A stretch of DNA of 64,000 nt from Candidatus Aminicenantota bacterium (GTDB lineage: Bacteria; Acidobacteriota; Aminicenantia; UBA2199), in NCBI GenBank assembly GCA_026393835.1, contig JAPKZK010000052.1, forward strand, positions 1 through 64,000, written 5' to 3'. The notes below the pieces were generated by a model. The model worked only from the letters and a program-made list of their open reading frames with translations. It made no database searches and was not told the origin of the DNA. Positions within the stretch are counted from its first letter, which is position 1; each line of letters starts with the position of its first letter. Shown piece by piece: positions 35,422 to 44,875 of this stretch. A program made the position numbers and the translations under genes.

Positions 35422-35738
35422 CTATTTATTTTGTGTCCGATTAACTTCTATTTGTGTCCGATCAATTTCCGATCGAGTCTGATTGACTTCTAATTGTGTC
35501 TGATCAATCTCCATTCGTGTTCGATTGACTTCCAATTGTATCTGATCGAGTTTCGTTTGTGTCCGATTGACTTCTAAATGTATCCGCTTGACTTCTGATT
35601 GAAGTCGATCGACTTCTATAATAAATTGATTAATTATTTCTTTATAGAATTATTCTTGTAGTTTGACTACTTTTGCTTCTTTTTTCTCCACTCCCAGGAC
35701 TACTTCGATCTCTATTTTATTAGCAAGGTTTTTTTTGC
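35422..35738 (-). pseudogene. Broken heptad-repeat (coiled-coil) gene / exact 21-bp array
   Basis: The + strand core GATYRAYTTC recurs at 35439, 35460, 35481, 35502, 35523, 35544, 35565, 35586, 35607 and 35628, exactly 21 bp apart. Read on the - strand, each unit gives a heptad of the LEVNRTQ type, such as LEVNRTR-MEIDQTQ-LEVNQTR, ending in TAG at 35422. Upstream in the same frame is KIEIEVVLGVEKKEAKVVK. The two parts are separated by a single TAA (35650-35652), and an ATG at 35739 is put out of frame by an A8 run. So this looks like a coiled-coil protein gene disabled by one stop and one frameshift, although a purely non-coding array is possible. Confidence 0.6.
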
Positions 35739-35766
35739 ATGCCCCCTAATCCCCTTAAAAAATTTC

Positions 35767-35862
35767 GGGCGTCCACGGGGGGACGCCCCTACAAAAATTA
35801 ATCGAAATTTGGAGTAATCATGATTTTTCAATTCCGTAGGGGCAGGCCCCCGTGTCTGCCCC
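35767..35862. repeat. Two palindromic intergenic repeats
   Basis: Hairpin GGGCGTCC/GGACGCCC (35767-35788) is followed by CCTAC. Hairpin GGGGCAG/CTGCCCC (35839-35862) is preceded by CCGTA. They resemble the hairpin at 17734. Nothing else is seen between the broken gene and the phosphoesterase. Confidence 0.65.
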
Positions 35863-35985
35863 AATTGAAATTTCCTATTTCTATGCCAAAATGAGAATTA
35901 CTGCGAAAAAATACAAGCGGTTGACTAATCCCGGCAAATCGGTTAGAATGGTCCGTTGGTAAATACCATGCAAGGAGTTTCAATC

Positions 35986-37128
35986 ATGTTCTTATTCCTC
36001 ATTTTAGCGGTTTATTTTCTGCCTACAATCTATACATATGTGCGCCTAAAAAATTTGTTTTCCCGCCGCCTGTATAGAATACTGTTCACCCTCTGCTATA
36101 TCACCTTTGCCCTGGGATTCTTTATCGCGGAAATCATGTCCCATCGCGCCGACGCCGGCGCAGGCCCGGCAAGATATATAATCCTCATGGGTTATTATAC
36201 CCTGCCTTACATGCTATACCTATTCCTACTGACCCTGCTTTCCGATATACTGCGCGGCGTGAACTGCCTGCTGAAAATCGTTTCCACCGAAATCACCCGG
36301 GACCGTAAATTCCAGGCCGTTACTACCTGGATAATCTTTCTATTACCTGTACTCATCGTGGCTTTCGGCGCTGTCCATGTGAACACCCTCCGGGTCAACG
36401 AATACCACGTCAGTATACCGCGAAAATCAGCCGAAATTGATCATCTCAAAATCATCATGGCCGCCGATTTTCACCTGGGACAAATAACCGATAAAGAATT
36501 CCTGGAAAAATTTACCGACCGCGTCAATGCACTGCACCCCGACATCGTACTACTCCCCGGCGATATGCTTGAAGGCCACGGCGACGATGGAGAAACTTCG
36601 GGATTTGCACAACAATTCCGGCAAATTAAATCCAAATATGGCATTTATGCATCGCCAGGAAACCACGAATCCCACAGCCGAGACAATAAATTCAAATTCT
36701 TCGCCGACGCCGGCATTATCGTCCTGGCAGATTCGGCTGTAACCATCGATAACTCCTTTTACCTGGTTGGAAGAAACGACGCCCATTCGAATAACCGAAA
36801 ATCCATCGATGAATTGCTGGCGCAATTACCGGGTAATCTACCCGTTATCGTTCTCGATCACCGGCCCACCGATATCAAAGAAGTCAGCCGACGCGATGTG
36901 GATATCCAACTCTCCGGCCATACCCATAACGGCCAATTATTCCCACTTAATTTTATAATCAATAACCTCTATGAATTAGGCTGGGGCCACAAGAAAATAG
37001 GCAACACCCATTTATTCGTCACCAGCGGCGCCCAGGTCTGGGGACCCCCCGTCCGTACCGCCGGAGATTCGGAAATTATGGTGATAAATGTTGAGTTTGC
37101 CTTCGGCGACAAGGGAACCCTTTTATAA
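35986..37128 (+). CDS. Membrane-anchored metallophosphoesterase
   Basis: The ATG at 35986 has AAGGAG 8 nt upstream and gives 380 residues. Four hydrophobic segments (about residues 1-130) form a membrane anchor. The C-terminal calcineurin-like phosphoesterase domain shows every metal-binding motif: ADFHLG, LPGDM, GNHES, VLDHRP and GHTHNGQ. It belongs to the YkuE/YaeI-like group, which acts at the membrane, in some cases on UDP-diacylglucosamine-type lipids; the substrate here is unknown. The last residues (KGTLL) and the TAA stop lie inside a perfect 30-nt palindrome. Confidence 0.9.
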   Translation: MFLFLILAVYFLPTIYTYVRLKNLFSRRLYRILFTLCYITFALGFFIAEIMSHRADAGAGPARYIILMGYYTLPYMLYLFLLTLLSDILRGVNCLLKIVSTEITRDRKFQAVTTWIIFLLPVLIVAFGAVHVNTLRVNEYHVSIPRKSAEIDHLKIIMAADFHLGQITDKEFLEKFTDRVNALHPDIVLLPGDMLEGHGDDGETSGFAQQFRQIKSKYGIYASPGNHESHSRDNKFKFFADAGIIVLADSAVTIDNSFYLVGRNDAHSNNRKSIDELLAQLPGNLPVIVLDHRPTDIKEVSRRDVDIQLSGHTHNGQLFPLNFIINNLYELGWGHKKIGNTHLFVTSGAQVWGPPVRTAGDSEIMVINVEFAFGDKGTLL

Positions 37129-37160
37129 AAGGGTTCCCTTGACCCTCCTAAAATTTTTGT
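37111..37160. terminator. Perfect 30-nt palindrome at the phosphoesterase 3' end
   Basis: AAGGGAACCCTTTTA (37111-37125) pairs perfectly with its complement at 37126-37140. CCTCCTAAAATTTTTG follows and recurs at 37242-37258. It belongs to the same family as 6932-6990 and 39590-39700. It includes the stop codon of the phosphoesterase gene and probably ends transcription. Confidence 0.7.
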
Positions 37161-37260
37161 CACTTACGACCGTTCAAAGTTTGAGATGCCGGTTAAAGCA
37201 TCGGAAAACTCATTGCCGTGCAATCGGGTGCAGCAGCATGCTGCCTCCTAAAATTTTTGG

Positions 37261-39456
37261 TTAGAAATAAAAATGAATGCCGGCTGAAAAATCGATGCCC
37301 TTGGCCTCGGGAATATCCGGGTCAGTGTTGGCAAAATACGTCTCATTAAACAAGTTTGCCACTTTCAAGTAAATAAACAGACTGGAAGATAAATAGTATC
37401 CCCCTTTGAGGTTTACTAAATCATAAGCCGCATTCGCCACTTCCGCCGGACCAGGGTCACTCTTCTTAAACGAATGAAGATAATCACCTTCAAACCAAAG
37501 CCGACCAAAAATAACTTTCCCACCCACGAAAATACGGGGCGCCGGCACATCGTTAAGCGGCGCATCATTCGCATTACTCTTACCTTTGTAATAAAAATAA
37601 TGCCCGAACAAGTTTAGATTTTTGACCGGCGAATACTGGATTTCAAGCTCACCGCCCTGGATTTTACCTTCCATGATATTGTCATAATAATAAATATCAT
37701 TCGCCCCTTTATATAACTCGATTAAATTGTCCACCTGGGTAGAGAAAACGTAAAGCCCGATAAAACAATTTCTAGTGATGAATTTCAATCCCGCATCGAT
37801 ATCGAAACTGCTTTCCGGTTTCAAGTTCGGGTTGGCCACCACATATTTACGACTGGTAATACCCGTATAATAAGCTTCGCTGAGGGTCGGAGTACGGAAC
37901 GCCCGCCCCACATTGCAAAACAAAGAAACCGAGGAACCAAACTTCTTAATGACTCCCAGGAAATAGGAAGCCGAATCCGTATTCTTTTTCTTCTTAACGC
38001 CATCCACATCGCCGGCAATGGAAAAAAACGTATAACGAATCCCGGCATTAATATCAACCGTAGGCAGAGCGTTCCAATTCAAAGCGAAAAACCCGGCATA
38101 GTCGTTACGCTGCCCATTGCTAAGAGGATACGTAGTAACAATACTATCCCCGCTTTTTGCCCTGTTTACCATATCCAGGTTCTGCCGCGAAAACCACTCC
38201 GCGCCCAATTGGTAAGAGAACGATTCGCCCAGGGATTTCTTTAACGAGGTCTTTAAACCCATATTCACCCCTGTCGTATCGGCATAGTCAGTGGTTTTCT
38301 TCTTGGTATTCTCGTTCTGCACATAGTAAGTGGACGGGTTCACATACATGGAAAAATTCAATGTGCCGTTCTTTACCAGCGATTTTTCATTGAAACCCAA
38401 ACGGATGAAATGGTCGCTTTCAGAAGGTACAAAGGAATATTTCGTCGGGTCATTGGCGCGGTCCGGTTTGCCGATATCCTCCCCATATCCTCCCACATAA
38501 CCCAGGTAAAAATCCCGTTTCTCATTCATATAGGAAACGTCCAGGATACCGGAATAATAAGAATAACCGGAATGATTAATCTTTTTATCCGGCGTGGAAT
38601 AATCTCCGGCCGTGGTATACTGGAACCCGGAATAAATGTACCATTTACCCGCGCTCACACCGAAAGTAATGCCGCTGTTAATGCGCTTACTAACGGAATT
38701 GAGGTTGAGATTGACGGCATTCAACTGGGGCGCCGATTGCTCATTGTCCCTGGGACGGGTCATTATATTCACCACGCCGCCAATGGCATCGGAACCGTAA
38801 AGCACCGATGAAGAAGACCGTACCACTTCGACCCGTTGGGCCATTTCCGGGGGTACAAAAGAAGCGGAACTGCCTACACGCCGGTCATTAGTAATACGTT
38901 CGCCGTCTACCATAACCAATACCCTCTGCCTGGCCAGACCGCGAATACTGGGGGTGACGGAAAATCCGCCCTTCCCTACGAAATGGACGCCCGCTGTATC
39001 CGCCAGGGCTTCAACGATATTTTCAGGAACTTTTTCCTGCATCTCACCCAACGATATCCTGGTCTCGGCCATAGGGATGGAAATCGTTTCCACTTCCCGG
39101 TCCAAAGCCGTTACCGATATCTTCTCCCGGATATAATCCCCGGGGATAAAATATATTTTAAATACCTGGACCTGGTCGCTCAACCGGGCGCGCTTCTCTT
39201 CGGGATAAAAACCGGTTCGTTCGAAATTCAAGATCATGCCTTTCGTGTCCATGTCGCCCGGTATGGGGATTAAGAATTTTCCCTCAACGTCGGATAGGGT
39301 TACGTTACTGGTATTTTTAAGGGTAACTGTAACCGACGCCAGGGGCTGCCCCCGGTGGTCCTTAATAATGCCTCTGAGTTCCGCGGAAAACAACACTGCG
39401 GAAAACAACATGATTGCCATACAGACAATCGTAAAACATTTGTGTGGGGTTTTCAT
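37261..39456 (-). CDS. TonB-dependent receptor with carboxypeptidase-like regulatory domain
   Basis: The 731-residue outer-membrane receptor has a signal peptide (about 1-24), then a CarboxypepD-like beta-sandwich (GIIKDHRGQPLASVTVTLK, 28-110), a plug domain (SIRGLARQRVLVMVDGERI, about 130-240) and a 22-strand-type barrel ending in Phe (GIHFYF). Such receptors import iron complexes, cobalamin or glycans with energy from TonB/ExbBD. The plug is of the siderophore/BtuB-like type, but the ligand is not evident. It is transcribed alone, downstream of the flox operon and separated from it by a double hairpin. Confidence 0.92.
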   Translation of the reverse strand: MKTPHKCFTIVCMAIMLFSAVLFSAELRGIIKDHRGQPLASVTVTLKNTSNVTLSDVEGKFLIPIPGDMDTKGMILNFERTGFYPEEKRARLSDQVQVFKIYFIPGDYIREKISVTALDREVETISIPMAETRISLGEMQEKVPENIVEALADTAGVHFVGKGGFSVTPSIRGLARQRVLVMVDGERITNDRRVGSSASFVPPEMAQRVEVVRSSSSVLYGSDAIGGVVNIMTRPRDNEQSAPQLNAVNLNLNSVSKRINSGITFGVSAGKWYIYSGFQYTTAGDYSTPDKKINHSGYSYYSGILDVSYMNEKRDFYLGYVGGYGEDIGKPDRANDPTKYSFVPSESDHFIRLGFNEKSLVKNGTLNFSMYVNPSTYYVQNENTKKKTTDYADTTGVNMGLKTSLKKSLGESFSYQLGAEWFSRQNLDMVNRAKSGDSIVTTYPLSNGQRNDYAGFFALNWNALPTVDINAGIRYTFFSIAGDVDGVKKKKNTDSASYFLGVIKKFGSSVSLFCNVGRAFRTPTLSEAYYTGITSRKYVVANPNLKPESSFDIDAGLKFITRNCFIGLYVFSTQVDNLIELYKGANDIYYYDNIMEGKIQGGELEIQYSPVKNLNLFGHYFYYKGKSNANDAPLNDVPAPRIFVGGKVIFGRLWFEGDYLHSFKKSDPGPAEVANAAYDLVNLKGGYYLSSSLFIYLKVANLFNETYFANTDPDIPEAKGIDFSAGIHFYF

Positions 39457-39589
39457 TGTGTCTCCTTATTTTGATATTATCCTATTATTGAATGATTTAA
39501 TAGTTTTTTGGCGCTGTAGGAGTACTATTTTAAATTTGCTTAGACGACTACTTTAGGGAAAAAGTTGCAAAAAAAATTTTTTTTTTGCC

Positions 39590-39700
39590 CCCGGCGGGTC
39601 AGAACCCTTTTGAAAAAGGGTTCCGACACCTCCCAAAACTTTTGATAATCAAAAATTTTTGGGGGTCCAGGGACCTTTTTATAAAAAGGTCCCTGGTCTT
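39590..39700. terminator. Two inverted terminator-like palindromes at the flox operon end
   Basis: Hairpin A is GAACCCTTTT/AAAAGGGTTC (39602-39623). Hairpin B is CCAGGGACCTTTTT/AAAAAGGTCCCTGG (39667-39696), with T-rich sequence on its + side. The two copies are head to head and share CTTTTGATAATCAAAA in the middle (39641-39656). They separate the end of the flox operon from the TonB receptor gene. The rest of 39457-39589 shows nothing recognisable. Confidence 0.75.
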
Positions 39701-39704
39701 TTTT

Positions 39705-40544
39705 TTAATATTCAGGCGGTAGTTCTTTGACCTGGGCAAAGGTAAATACCGGGCCGTCTTTGCAGACAAAATATTTGCCTACGTTGCAGCGACCGCATTT
39801 ACCGATGCCGCATTTCATCCTGTTTTCCAGCGTCGTGAAAATATTTTCCGGCGCAAATCCCAGTTTGGTCAGCACGGGGAAAGTAAACTTGATCATGATG
39901 GGGGGGCCGCACACGATAGCAATGGTGTCGGCGCTGGAAGGGGCCGCTTTGTCCAGAACAGTGGGTACGAAACCGATTTCCCCTTTCCAATCGGGGGTTT
40001 CGCCGCCCGGGTCTACAGTGGTAATAAGCTTGACGTCGGGGCGTTTACCCCAATCTTCCAGCTCGTGTTTGTAGACCAGGTCGTTGACGGTCCTGGCGCC
40101 GTAGATAATGGTGACGTCTTTAAAATTCTCACGCAAATCCAGGGCGTTCCAGATGACGCAGCGCATGGGCGGCAGCGCGATACCGCCGGCAATGAAAAGC
40201 AGGCTTTTACCTTTCCAATCGTCGATGGGAAAAGTATTGCCGTAGGGGCCGCGGAACCCCATGGTGTCGCCTTCTTCCAGGCGGGAGAGGGCGGAGGTCA
40301 CGCGGCCGGCGCGGCGGAAAGTGCATTCGATATACCCTTTGCGGGTGGGTGAAGAGGCGATACAAAAGGTACTTTCCCCTTCGCCCAATATGGAATATTC
40401 CCCAAACTGTCCGGCTTTGAAATTGAAATTCTTGCCCTCTTCTTCATCGGTGAAGACCAATTTAAAGGTTTTGACATCAGGGGCTTCCGCCGTGATTTTT
40501 TCTATTTTCATTATATAAGGTTTATAAAGGTTTTCAGCGCTCAT
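39705..40544 (-). CDS. floxA: FAD/NAD(P)-binding oxidoreductase subunit (FloxA-like)
   Basis: The 279-residue flavoprotein is of the ferredoxin-NADP reductase/PyrK type. It has a flavin-binding barrel (FKAGQFGEYS, CIASSPT), an NAD(P)-binding fold (FIAGGIALPPMRC, IVCGPPIMIK), and a 2Fe-2S motif at the end (CGIGKCGRCN..C). In Flox/Hdr complexes this subunit takes electrons from NADH and feeds the Hdr module. Its start overlaps the FloxB stop by 4 bp. It is the last gene of a seven-gene operon. Confidence 0.88.
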   Translation of the reverse strand: MSAENLYKPYIMKIEKITAEAPDVKTFKLVFTDEEEGKNFNFKAGQFGEYSILGEGESTFCIASSPTRKGYIECTFRRAGRVTSALSRLEEGDTMGFRGPYGNTFPIDDWKGKSLLFIAGGIALPPMRCVIWNALDLRENFKDVTIIYGARTVNDLVYKHELEDWGKRPDVKLITTVDPGGETPDWKGEIGFVPTVLDKAAPSSADTIAIVCGPPIMIKFTFPVLTKLGFAPENIFTTLENRMKCGIGKCGRCNVGKYFVCKDGPVFTFAQVKELPPEY

Positions 40545-41566
40545 AATTTTTCCTCCGCGATTTCTAAGAGGTGTTCAAGGATATTCATATCGGTGGGACA
40601 GGCCCTGGAGCAGCGGCCGCAGCCGACACAGCCCGATAATTCGTATTTTTCGGGGCCGTAAGAGAATTTGTGCATCAGGCGTTGGCGCCAACGCTGCGCC
40701 TGGGTATGCCGGGGGTTATGGCCCGATGTGTGCAGGGTAAACAGGGCGAAGCCGCAGGAATCCCAGCACCGCAACCGTTGGCCTTTGCTGCCGTAGCGTT
40801 CATCCTGTATGTCGAAACAGGAACAGGTAGGGCATACGTAAGCGCAGGCGCCGCAGCCGGTGCAGCGAAGCGACTGCCGGGTCCACAAATTTTCATTATT
40901 GAACAAGGCATCCATCTTGGCTCTTATTTGTTTGGCGTCGAATTTCGGGATTACTTTAGCCAGCAGGCTTTCCTTGTCGATATCGCTGCCGCCGGCGGTG
41001 AACAACCCGTCTGACGACGCGGCCAATTGTTGTCCTTTTTCAGTCAGGATTTCCGCCAGGTAATCGCCGTTAGCCAGGGGGGTGAGTAAAATATCGCTCC
41101 CCTCTGTGCCGCCCGGGTTACCGCCTACGGAGGTACAGAAACAATAGTCATCGGCTTTGGTGCAGCTCATACCGATCAAGGTGATTTGCGCCCAGCGGTC
41201 CAGGAACAGGTCGTCCTTGTAATCCGCGGCGAATACCGCATGAAGACTTTTGAAGGCGGCGGCGTCGCAGGGGCGAATCCCAAATACCACGGTGGGTTGG
41301 GGTTTCGACTGCTTTTCTTCCAGTTTGGTCTCTTTATCCAAGGCGCGGAAAGAGAGCATCTCTTCCACGGGCGGGAAAACGGCCCATTTGGCCGATGCGG
41401 TGCTCTGGACGAAATCCGCGGCCATTTCCTTTGCGGAGGTTACCGGCTCGAAACGAATTTGATCCCCGGTTTTCCTGGGGGCCAGGATTCGTTTGCCGGC
41501 GGCGGTCATTTTCTCAAACAATTGTCCCAATGATTCTTTTTTTAATATTTTTCTTTCAGTTGCCAT
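40541..41566 (-). CDS. floxB: Iron-sulfur subunit of the Flox complex (FloxB-like)
   Basis: The 341-residue protein resembles the beta subunits of sulfhydrogenases and the FloxB protein. It has an N-terminal FGIRPCDAAA segment and two 4Fe-4S binding sets (CTGCGACAYVCPTC and CVGCGRCSRACPTD), with extra cysteines in CWDSCGF. It should pass electrons between the flavoprotein subunit and the rest of the complex in the cytoplasm. It is 18 bp downstream of the FloxC-like gene. Confidence 0.87.
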   Translation of the reverse strand: MATERKILKKESLGQLFEKMTAAGKRILAPRKTGDQIRFEPVTSAKEMAADFVQSTASAKWAVFPPVEEMLSFRALDKETKLEEKQSKPQPTVVFGIRPCDAAAFKSLHAVFAADYKDDLFLDRWAQITLIGMSCTKADDYCFCTSVGGNPGGTEGSDILLTPLANGDYLAEILTEKGQQLAASSDGLFTAGGSDIDKESLLAKVIPKFDAKQIRAKMDALFNNENLWTRQSLRCTGCGACAYVCPTCSCFDIQDERYGSKGQRLRCWDSCGFALFTLHTSGHNPRHTQAQRWRQRLMHKFSYGPEKYELSGCVGCGRCSRACPTDMNILEHLLEIAEEKL

Positions 41567-41584
41567 TTTGCTTACCCCTTAGCC

Positions 41585-42391
41585 TTACTTGATAAAATTT
41601 TCTTTATCGTCGGGTTTGAACGTGGAGAGGGGGTTCTCGACTTTCAGCGACATCCCGGCCTGCCAATCGAATTGGCGCTCGATATCGGCGGCCAATTTTT
41701 GGGTCAGCAGGTGGATAGGGAGCCCCAGGGGGCATGCCCTACCGCATTCGCCGCATTCGACGCAGCGGCCGGAAAGGTGCATGGCCCTCATGATATGCCA
41801 CTCCAGGTTACCCAGGTGGTGCGAAGGCGCCGGTATCCACTGGGGTTGATTGCATTCCACGGTACAGCGGGTGCAGTAACACATGGGACAGGCGGAACGG
41901 CAGGCATAACACTTAACACATTCGGCTAATTGTTCCTGCCAGTACTGCCAGCGTTCCTCCAGGGGTTTTTTATCGATCTCTTCGATCCTGGCCCTGTCTT
42001 CATTTTTTGCGGAGGTACCGGCGGCGGTTTTCACATGATCTTCCACGGCCTGTAAATTGGCGAATTCGATCACGCCGCCGTCATCGGTAATACCGATCAC
42101 AACGATATCCGCATCGGTCAACTGGTTCTCGGATGCAAGCTGCAAGATAGAACGCAGTACGCTTTTGGATGCGGTGATTGCTATTTTGCCCAGCGCTTTT
42201 ACTTCGGGCTTCATTAAATAGACCGCCAGGTTTTGTTGGCAGCGGCCATCGAATATCAGTCGATCGATTTCCGCCGGATTTTGTACGAAGATGGCGCGGG
42301 CCCTTTCCGGGGAACCTTCGCCATACCCGATAATGACCTTAACCTGGCCGCCGGTCAATATTTCATGTGCTTTTTTTCTTAATGCTTCCAT
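41585..42391 (-). CDS. floxC: Iron-sulfur subunit of the Flox complex (FloxC-like)
   Basis: The 268-residue protein has a helical N-terminal domain and a C-terminal ferredoxin-type domain with many cysteines: CVKCYACRSACPMCYC, then CVECGECGRACPLG. The position between the MvhD-like gene and FloxB matches the Flox operons of sulfate reducers. It is expected to be an electron-transfer subunit. The gene-symbol assignment rests on context and cysteine pattern and is less certain than for FloxA. Confidence 0.78.
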   Translation of the reverse strand: MEALRKKAHEILTGGQVKVIIGYGEGSPERARAIFVQNPAEIDRLIFDGRCQQNLAVYLMKPEVKALGKIAITASKSVLRSILQLASENQLTDADIVVIGITDDGGVIEFANLQAVEDHVKTAAGTSAKNEDRARIEEIDKKPLEERWQYWQEQLAECVKCYACRSACPMCYCTRCTVECNQPQWIPAPSHHLGNLEWHIMRAMHLSGRCVECGECGRACPLGLPIHLLTQKLAADIERQFDWQAGMSLKVENPLSTFKPDDKENFIK

Positions 42392-42414
42392 TTTACTGCC
42401 TCCAGGTGAAACGG

Positions 42415-42852
42415 TTATACGATACCGGCCCCGACCAGCTTTTGATAAGAGTCGTAATGCCCCAGTTTCTTAATTTCAGCGTCCACCGAATTGACCAACT
42501 CGGCCCACCTGGCGCCTTCCGCCGCCGATACCCAGGCGAAATGGACGCGGCGGGAATCGATGCCCATGAAGTCCAGCAACCCGCGAAACACCATCCAGCG
42601 CCGGCGGGCATGAAAATTACCCGAGGTGTAATGGCAATCGTTGGGATGACACCCGGATACGATGATCCCGTCTGCTCCCTGGGCAAAGGCTTTTAACAGC
42701 AGCATAAAATCGATGCGGCCGGTGCAAGGAAAACGGATAATGCTGACATTGGGCGAATACTTGATACGGCTGGTGCCGGTTAAATCGGCCCCGGCGTACG
42801 TACACCAGTTACAAACAAATGCGACTATTTTCGGTTCAAAGGGCGACGACAT
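42415..42852 (-). CDS. mvhD: MvhD/FloxD-type electron-transfer subunit
   Basis: The 145-residue protein belongs to the methyl-viologen-reducing hydrogenase delta subunit family, which links HdrA to its electron donor through a 2Fe-2S cluster. Conserved pieces are FVCNWCTYAGADL, RFPCTGRID and GCHPNDCHY. The ATG lies inside the 3' end of hdrA (17-bp overlap), so the two are co-translated. No hydrogenase genes follow; Flox subunits take that place. Confidence 0.92.
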   Translation of the reverse strand: MSSPFEPKIVAFVCNWCTYAGADLTGTSRIKYSPNVSIIRFPCTGRIDFMLLLKAFAQGADGIIVSGCHPNDCHYTSGNFHARRRWMVFRGLLDFMGIDSRRVHFAWVSAAEGARWAELVNSVDAEIKKLGHYDSYQKLVGAGIV

Positions 42853-44860
42853 CGCTGTCCCTCCTATTCAATACGGCCATGACTTCGGCATAGACCTGTT
42901 CATGGGTATAACCCTGTATATCGATTGATTTTGAACGACAAAACGCGACACATGTCCCGCAGCCCTGGCACAGGCCGGGGTTGACTTTGGCCACGGTTTT
43001 GATGAGTTTGCCGTCGCGGCCGCGGATTTCTTCTTTTTCAATGGCCTGGTAAGGGCAGGCGGACTGGCACATGAAGCAGCCGACGCAGGTGGAAAAGAGC
43101 GGCGGGGCGCAGCGGTTTACCACCGCGATCAAGGGGTCGCGGGTAAGCTCGTCATTGGAAAAAAGCCCGGCCACTTTACTGGCTGCACCGGAAGCTTGCG
43201 AAACGGTTTCCGGTATATCCCGCGGCGCCTGGCAGGCCCCGGCCAGGAATATCCCGGCGGTGTTGGTTTCCACGGGGCGTAATTTGGGATGGGCTTCGGC
43301 AAAGAAATGATAGGAGTCGTAACTGACGTGGATTTTCTGGGCCAGTTCCTCGGCGCCGTTGTTGGCGACGCCGGCCGTTGCCAGCACCACCATGTCGGCT
43401 TCGATTTCCACCGGCATGTGCCCCATTAATGTGTCGGCGCCTTTGACGATCAATTTGCCGTTTCGTTCATATATCCTGGACACGCGTCCGCGCACATAAT
43501 TCACGCCGTCTTCTTCAATGGCCCGGCGCACGAACTCTTCGTACATCTTGCCGTTGGCCCGGATGTCCATATAGAAAACGTAAGCGTTTCCGTGATGGAC
43601 TTTGTGCTTGTACAGCATGGCGTGTTTGGCGGTGTACATGCAGCAGATTTTGGAGCAATATTCGATGCCTTTGGCTTTATCGCGGGAACCGGCGCAGGCG
43701 ACGAACACCACGGTTTCCGGCTCTTTACCGTCCGAGGGTCTTTTCATTCCGCCCAGCGTGGGACCGGAAGCGGAAGCCAACCGTTCGAATTGCAGTCCGT
43801 TGATGACATCTTTATATTTACCGTACCCGTATTCGGGGAAGAAATCGCTTTCCAGTACATTGAAGCCGGTGGCCAGCACGATGGCGCCCACATCCACTTC
43901 AACGATTTCGTCCTGTTGGTCGTAGCGAATAGCGCCCGTGGGGCACACTTTTTCACATAATTTACACTTCCCCTTGAGGAAAAAAGTACAATTCTTTCTA
44001 TCGATAACCGGCTTATTGGGAACCGCTTGCGGAAAGGGTACATAAATGGCGGTGCGGAAATCCAGGCCGGCGTTGAATTCGCTGGGGATTTTTTTCATGG
44101 GGCATTTCTGGGTGCACAATCCGCAGCCGTTGCAGATTTTGTCATCGACGCTGCGGGCTTTTTTGCGGATTTTGACTTTGAAATTCCCGATAAACCCGTC
44201 CAGGCTTTCCAATTCCGAGTAAGTATAAAGGGTGATATTGGGATGTTGGGCGACTTCCACCATGCGGGGGGTAAGGATGCACTGGGAGCAATCGAGGGTG
44301 GGGAAGGTTTCGGAAAGTTGGGACATATGGCCGCCGATGGATGGATCGCGTTCTACCATGATGACTTTGTGGCCGGCGTTGGCGATATCCAGGGCGGCTT
44401 GAATGCCGCCGATGCCGCCGCCCAGCACCAGCGCGGTTTTGGTAACCGGTACTTTGATGGGAAAAAGGGGTTGATTGAGTTTTACTTTTTCCACGATGGT
44501 GCGCACCAGGTCGATGGCTTTTTCCGTGGTTTTGTCGGTTTTTTCATGGACCCAGGAGCAGTGTTCCCTGAGGTTGACCATTTCGCAGAGGAAAGGGTTC
44601 AGGCCGGCTTCGCCGCAGGCGCGGCGGAAGGTCGGTTCGTGCATTCGTGGGGAACAGGCCGCAACCACGACGCCGGTAAGGTTTTTTTCTTTGATGGCTT
44701 CCTTGATCATGGTTTGCCCGGGGTCGGAACACATATATTTGTAGTCTATGCTGTGTACCACGCCGGGAAAGTGGGAAGCTGTTTCGGCAACCTTAGCGCA
44801 GTCGACTGTGGCGCCGATATTTTCACCGCAGTGACAGATAAAAACACCGATTCTCGACAT
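42836..44860 (-). CDS. hdrA: Heterodisulfide reductase subunit A
   Basis: HdrA is the flavin-based electron-bifurcating subunit. The 674-residue protein shows the FAD-binding GGGIGGIQAALDIANAG and, later, VLATAGV. It has ferredoxin-type clusters at CNGCGLCTQKCP, CKLCEKVCPTGA, CVGCFMCQSACP and CQGCGTCVAFCR, the last without the usual Pro. An N-terminal CHCGENIG segment is present. It should split electrons from the Flox side to a low-potential acceptor and to HdrB. It lies between hdrB and mvhD in the operon. Confidence 0.95.
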   Translation of the reverse strand: MSRIGVFICHCGENIGATVDCAKVAETASHFPGVVHSIDYKYMCSDPGQTMIKEAIKEKNLTGVVVAACSPRMHEPTFRRACGEAGLNPFLCEMVNLREHCSWVHEKTDKTTEKAIDLVRTIVEKVKLNQPLFPIKVPVTKTALVLGGGIGGIQAALDIANAGHKVIMVERDPSIGGHMSQLSETFPTLDCSQCILTPRMVEVAQHPNITLYTYSELESLDGFIGNFKVKIRKKARSVDDKICNGCGLCTQKCPMKKIPSEFNAGLDFRTAIYVPFPQAVPNKPVIDRKNCTFFLKGKCKLCEKVCPTGAIRYDQQDEIVEVDVGAIVLATGFNVLESDFFPEYGYGKYKDVINGLQFERLASASGPTLGGMKRPSDGKEPETVVFVACAGSRDKAKGIEYCSKICCMYTAKHAMLYKHKVHHGNAYVFYMDIRANGKMYEEFVRRAIEEDGVNYVRGRVSRIYERNGKLIVKGADTLMGHMPVEIEADMVVLATAGVANNGAEELAQKIHVSYDSYHFFAEAHPKLRPVETNTAGIFLAGACQAPRDIPETVSQASGAASKVAGLFSNDELTRDPLIAVVNRCAPPLFSTCVGCFMCQSACPYQAIEKEEIRGRDGKLIKTVAKVNPGLCQGCGTCVAFCRSKSIDIQGYTHEQVYAEVMAVLNRRDSDVVAL

Positions 44861-44875
44861 TTTTATTTCTCCGTT

